Shown one piece after another: positions 6,108-8,877 of a stretch of 8,877 nucleotides of DNA. Origin of the DNA: an uncultured Erysipelotrichaceae bacterium (GTDB lineage: Bacteria > Bacillota_I > Bacilli_A > RF39 > UBA660). The notes beneath the pieces were generated by a model, which was given only the letters and a program-made list of their open reading frames with translations, searched no databases and had not been told where the DNA came from. The position numbers and the translations under genes were made by a program. The stretch's first letter is position 1, and every line of letters starts with the position of its first letter. The stretch spans positions 1 to 8,877 of the forward strand of contig CACXFY010000021.1 in assembly GCA_902767005.1 (NCBI GenBank), given 5' to 3'.

Positions 6108-6686
6108 ATGGAACAACTATCTACAATTATTGATCAAATTACTAACCTAATCACAAATGGTGGACCTTTAGTAGGATTCTTAATAATAATACTAGAATCA
6201 TTTATTCCTCCATTACCATTAGGTGTTTTTGTTGCGCTTAATTGTAACGCTTTTGGTTTAATAATAGGCGTATTGTTATCTTATATCGCCACAATAATAG
6301 GTTGTATCTTATCATATATGTTTTTTAAAGCCTTATCTGTAAGATTTATCATGAAGCATTTAAAAGAAAAAAATAGAGAAAGAGTAAGAAGAGGAGCTAA
6401 AAGATTTAATGAAATATCATTAAGTGGTTTAGTTTTAGTAATAGCTCTTCCATTTACACCAGCTTTTTTGATTAATATCATAGCTGGAGTATCTAACTTA
6501 CCAAGAAAAAAGTTTATCGCAGCATTATTAATAGGTAAAGTATCTACTATATCTTTCTGGGGAATAATAGGTAAAAGCTTTATAGAAAGTATGACTGATC
6601 TAAGTGCTATTATCTTTATAGTAATAGCTCTATTAATAGCTTATATAGTATCTAAAATAGTAAGTAAAAAGATGCACATAGAATAG
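6108..6686 (+). CDS. TVP38/TMEM64-family (DedA superfamily) membrane protein
   Basis: A 192-aa polytopic membrane protein with start ATG 6108 behind AGGTGG (6098-6103). The pattern fits the SNARE-associated/VTT domain: E30-S-F-I-P-P-L-P (30-37) in the first re-entrant region, then FG and hydrophobic segments (about 49-75). A basic cytoplasmic stretch follows (about 79-100, many K/R), then L-P-F-T-P (114-118) with N123 and A126-G127 in the second re-entrant region, K-F (135-136) and a final TM at about 166-184. The length of about 190 aa is normal. Family members are thought to act as lipid or ion-coupled transporters; bacterial DedA relatives include polyprenyl-phosphate and phospholipid flippases. 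The Arg that many relatives carry just before the second Pro motif is absent here (VIALPFTP), which may be typical of a subclade. It is the first gene of a compact operon, and the next ribosome site overlaps its stop. The exact substrate is unknown. Confidence 0.85.
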   Translation: MEQLSTIIDQITNLITNGGPLVGFLIIILESFIPPLPLGVFVALNCNAFGLIIGVLLSYIATIIGCILSYMFFKALSVRFIMKHLKEKNRERVRRGAKRFNEISLSGLVLVIALPFTPAFLINIIAGVSNLPRKKFIAALLIGKVSTISFWGIIGKSFIESMTDLSAIIFIVIALLIAYIVSKIVSKKMHIE

Positions 6687-6694
6687 GAGGGTTT

Positions 6695-7759
6695 ATGGAA
6701 TATATAATAATAGTATTATTAGTAATTAATCTAATACTTGGAATAATATCTATCTTTAAAAATATTAATGAAGCTAATATTACTGAAAGACTAGGTAAAC
6801 TAGAACTAAGTATTAATAAAGAAATAGGCGAATTTAAAACTGACCTAAATCGTAATATGAATGATGATTTTACTAAATTAAATGAACAAGTAGAAAAAAG
6901 ATTAATTCAAATAAATGAAAAAGTTAACGAAAGACTAGATCAAAACTTTGAAAAGACTAATAAAACATTTATGAATGTTTTAGAGAGACTATCTAAAATA
7001 GATGAAGCTCAAAAGAAGATAGAAACACTAAGTACTGATATAGTATCTCTTCAAAGCATATTAACAGATAAAAAGACGCGTGGAATATTTGGAGAAGTAA
7101 ACCTAAAACATATTCTAACTAGTGTTTTTGGAGAAAAGAATGACAATGTCTTTAGATTACAATATACACTATCTAACGGAACAATAGCAGACTCAGTAGT
7201 ATTTGCACCAGATCCACTAGGTACAATATGTATAGATTCTAAATTTCCATTAGAAAATTATCAAATGATGACTGATAAGAAAACTCCAACATCACAAAGA
7301 GAATTATATGAAAAAGCTTTTAAACAAGATATGAAAAAACATATTGATGCTATAAGCAGTAAATATATAATTCAAGGAGAAACAGCAGATCAAGCCATTC
7401 TTTTCTTACCAGCTGAAGCTATTTTTGCAGAGATTAATGCCTATCATCCAGATATAATTAATTATGCATATAAGAAAAAAGTATGGATAACATCTCCAAC
7501 TACTTTAATATCAACTCTAACAGTAATTCAAATGATTATAAAGAATATGGAAAGAGATAAATATACTTCTATTATTCATGAAGAATTAAATAAACTAGGA
7601 CTAGAATTTAGTAGATATAAAGAACGTTGGGATAAACTAGCTAGAAGTATTCAAACAGTAAATAAAGATGTAGAAAACGTATCAATAACTACTGATAAAA
7701 TATCAAAGAAATTTGAAACAATTAGTAGTGTAGATATAAAAGAATTAGAGAACAAATAG
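6695..7759 (+). CDS. rmuC: RmuC-family DNA recombination protein
   Basis: A 354-aa protein starting at ATG 6695 behind a very strong AGGAGG (6685-6690) that overlaps the preceding stop. Residues 2-21 form an N-terminal TM helix, followed by a long coiled-coil (about 28-125) with regular Leu/Ile and charged residues. The RmuC core begins at R129-G-I-F-G-E134 and includes D166 (IADSVVF), the signature IDSKFPLE (180-187), LFLPAEAIFAEI (236-247) and V-W-I-T-S-P-T-T-L (263-271). E134, D166 and D181-x-K183 match the PD-(D/E)xK nuclease pattern, so the putative active site is intact. RmuC proteins are linked to limiting DNA inversions and rearrangements, but their biochemical activity is poorly defined. 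The length is at the short end compared with the E. coli protein (about 475 aa), as is usual in Firmicutes. It sits in an operon with a TVP38 membrane protein upstream and two poorly known genes downstream. Confidence 0.93.
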   Translation: MEYIIIVLLVINLILGIISIFKNINEANITERLGKLELSINKEIGEFKTDLNRNMNDDFTKLNEQVEKRLIQINEKVNERLDQNFEKTNKTFMNVLERLSKIDEAQKKIETLSTDIVSLQSILTDKKTRGIFGEVNLKHILTSVFGEKNDNVFRLQYTLSNGTIADSVVFAPDPLGTICIDSKFPLENYQMMTDKKTPTSQRELYEKAFKQDMKKHIDAISSKYIIQGETADQAILFLPAEAIFAEINAYHPDIINYAYKKKVWITSPTTLISTLTVIQMIIKNMERDKYTSIIHEELNKLGLEFSRYKERWDKLARSIQTVNKDVENVSITTDKISKKFETISSVDIKELENK

Positions 7760-7767
7760 GTGATAAA

Positions 7768-8163
7768 ATGAATAAGTTAATATATACACATTATTATTAT
7801 AATGATGAAAAAGATTTAGGTATACCATTAGAAACAAGTATTGAAGTAACTGATAAAATAACTATTACAACTAAATATATAAGTATAAATAATATAAATG
7901 AAGTAGAAGAAGACTCTAGTACATTCGAATTACCAAGTAATCTTTGGGATCAAATAAATGATATAGACTTATCAGTTTTAGAAGATGAATATGATAATAA
8001 AGAAGTATTATCAACAAGGTATAAAGTAGTACTAAATGATAAGGTAATAGAAGGAAACTATTATCCAGAAGAAATAAAAGATCTAAGATATTTATTAAAT
8101 ATTAAAGAAATAGTAAGAGCAGAAAGTCTAAGACTACAAGAGAAAGTAAGAGAAGGTGATTAG
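7768..8163 (+). CDS. Small acidic protein of unknown function
   Basis: A 131-aa protein starting at ATG 7768 behind AGGTGA (7758-7763), which overlaps the stop of rmuC; its own stop is one base before the next start. It has no signal peptide, TM segment or Cys, and is likely cytosolic. The N-terminal 50 residues look beta-rich (alternating Ile/Thr/Tyr). The middle contains LPSNLWDQI (55-63) and an acidic stretch around 66-77 (DLSVLEDEYDNK). The C-terminal 35 residues (YYPEEIKDLRYLL, then a charged Arg/Glu segment) look helical. I do not recognise the family. Its tight coupling to both neighbours suggests it works with one of them, most plausibly the following gene. The reading frame is well supported by position, ribosome site and codon use. 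Confidence 0.75.
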   Translation: MNKLIYTHYYYNDEKDLGIPLETSIEVTDKITITTKYISINNINEVEEDSSTFELPSNLWDQINDIDLSVLEDEYDNKEVLSTRYKVVLNDKVIEGNYYPEEIKDLRYLLNIKEIVRAESLRLQEKVREGD

Positions 8164-8164
8164 T

Positions 8165-8877
8165 ATGTCATTAGAAAGATTATTTAGTGAAATTACTAAT
8201 CCTTTAGATAAACCTGATTTTTTAGATAAAATTCTAAAGGCTTATGTCGATGATAATAAATATAGAGACTTTTATTCAAAAATTGTTAAAATAGATTCTG
8301 ATATAAAAGAGTATCCTGATATGATAATGATAGATGATAGAAATAGATTCTATTCTCTAATCTTTAATATATGGAAAAATAGAATAACTTCTATGACAAA
8401 ACAAGAATTTATTGATTTAAGAAATAGAGGAAAATTAGGAAATGATTTTGTTGTTTTAAGAAATTATTTATTAAAAGTTCCAGATTTATATGATTATGAA
8501 ACTATTGATAAAGTACTTCATAGATCTTATGAAGATAGAACATTAGATGACGCAATGGATAAATATCGCTTTGATTCTTTTGGAGGAGGCTCTAGTTGGG
8601 ATCACATTTCATCACATGCCGTAACAACTCATAAAGATAATTATTTTCCAATAGAACATAGATTATACTTAAATACAGAAGGAATAGATGTCTATAGAAT
8701 CGCAACAGAGTTTACAAAAAAATGTATCCAAAGAAAAATACCATATTATTTTAAATTTGTAGAAGTTGCTAAAAGATCTGATAATTTAGTTATATATTCA
8801 GATACTAGTAACCTATATAACTATATAGAAATATTAAGAGAAATAAAAAAAGAACAAAAAGATAATATTCATCCATA
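8165..8877 (+). CDS. HopA1-like protein, 3'-incomplete
   Basis: An open frame from ATG 8165 to the window end gives 237 codons plus two bases (TA, so a stop could follow at once or the gene could continue). AAGGTGAT (8153-8160) is the ribosome site, inside the end of the preceding gene, and the gap to that gene is one base. The protein is soluble-looking with a single Cys (C187). The N-terminal 135 residues are helical and unrecognised. Residues about 135-230 contain F-G-G-G (139-142), H147, H151, H156, EHRLYLN (164-170), ATEFTKKC (180-187), IPYYFKF (192-198), RSDNLVIYSD (204-213) and NYIEILREI (219-227). This order (LYLN, PYYFKF, R-x-D-x-x-V-I-Y) is what I recall for the HopA1-like family, known both from a Pseudomonas effector and as lyase-like partners in some lanthipeptide gene clusters. 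No precursor peptide or kinase gene is visible here. The match is from memory and is tentative. Confidence 0.6.
   Translation, partial: MSLERLFSEITNPLDKPDFLDKILKAYVDDNKYRDFYSKIVKIDSDIKEYPDMIMIDDRNRFYSLIFNIWKNRITSMTKQEFIDLRNRGKLGNDFVVLRNYLLKVPDLYDYETIDKVLHRSYEDRTLDDAMDKYRFDSFGGGSSWDHISSHAVTTHKDNYFPIEHRLYLNTEGIDVYRIATEFTKKCIQRKIPYYFKFVEVAKRSDNLVIYSDTSNLYNYIEILREIKKEQKDNIHP

Noticed and set aside
6281..6481. A 66-codon open frame on the minus strand.
   Set aside because: It lies inside the well-supported TVP38 gene and has no recognisable product or start signal.
1..8877. Mycoplasma-type code (TGA read as Trp) considered because of the AT-rich composition.
   Set aside because: Trp is encoded by TGG throughout and no in-frame TGA occurs within the assigned genes.
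1..8877. tRNA genes, CRISPR arrays, insertion sequences and att-site repeats.
   Set aside because: No cloverleaf-like GC-rich segment, no regularly spaced repeats, no transposase or integrase, and no long direct repeats were seen.

Overview
The window is very AT-rich, with all genes on the + strand. It uses the standard genetic code: Trp is always TGG and no in-frame TGA occurs in any real gene. Arg is mostly AGA and Leu mostly TTA/CTA. Gene starts carry strong AGGAG-type Shine-Dalgarno sites and terminators are short U-tailed hairpins. Together this points to a low-GC Firmicute, most likely an uncultured gut Bacilli/Mollicutes-related lineage. The lineage is an inference from composition and gene style.

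Region 1 (1-4776) looks like the 3' end of a cell-surface or type IV secretion (T4SS)-like locus. It holds a two-domain exported wall enzyme (SpoIID/LytB plus a C39-like cysteine peptidase, probably missing its N-terminus at the window edge). Next is a single-pass membrane protein with two DxDxD calcium-loop-like motifs, then a full VirD4/TraG-type coupling ATPase with a long acidic tail. The ATPase has its own promoter and ends at a clear intrinsic terminator.

Region 2 (4774-6058) is a one-gene unit with its own promoter and terminator. It encodes a membrane-anchored surface protein: an acidic/Ser cytoplasmic tail, one TM helix, a pilin-like helical segment with a Cys pair, and a C-terminal domain resembling the DUF6273/C-type-lectin-like fold.

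Region 3 (6063-8877) is a tightly packed four-gene operon that runs off the end. It holds a TVP38/TMEM64 (DedA-superfamily) membrane protein, an RmuC-family protein with an intact PD-(D/E)xK-like residue set, a small unrecognised acidic protein, and an incomplete gene whose C-terminal half resembles the HopA1-like proteins found with some lanthipeptide systems.

A working model for the left half is as follows. The SpoIID-C39 enzyme opens the peptidoglycan, cutting glycan with one domain and peptide with the other. The VirD4-like ATPase energises or selects substrates, and the pilin/lectin-like protein presents an adhesive domain at the surface. No relaxase, VirB4 or VirB6 homologue lies inside the window, so whether this is a conjugation system or a chromosomal protein-export system cannot be decided here. 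The right-hand operon looks mainly housekeeping, with two poorly characterised genes at its end. No RNA genes, mobile elements or CRISPR arrays were seen, and no gene-free stretch exceeds about 110 bases.
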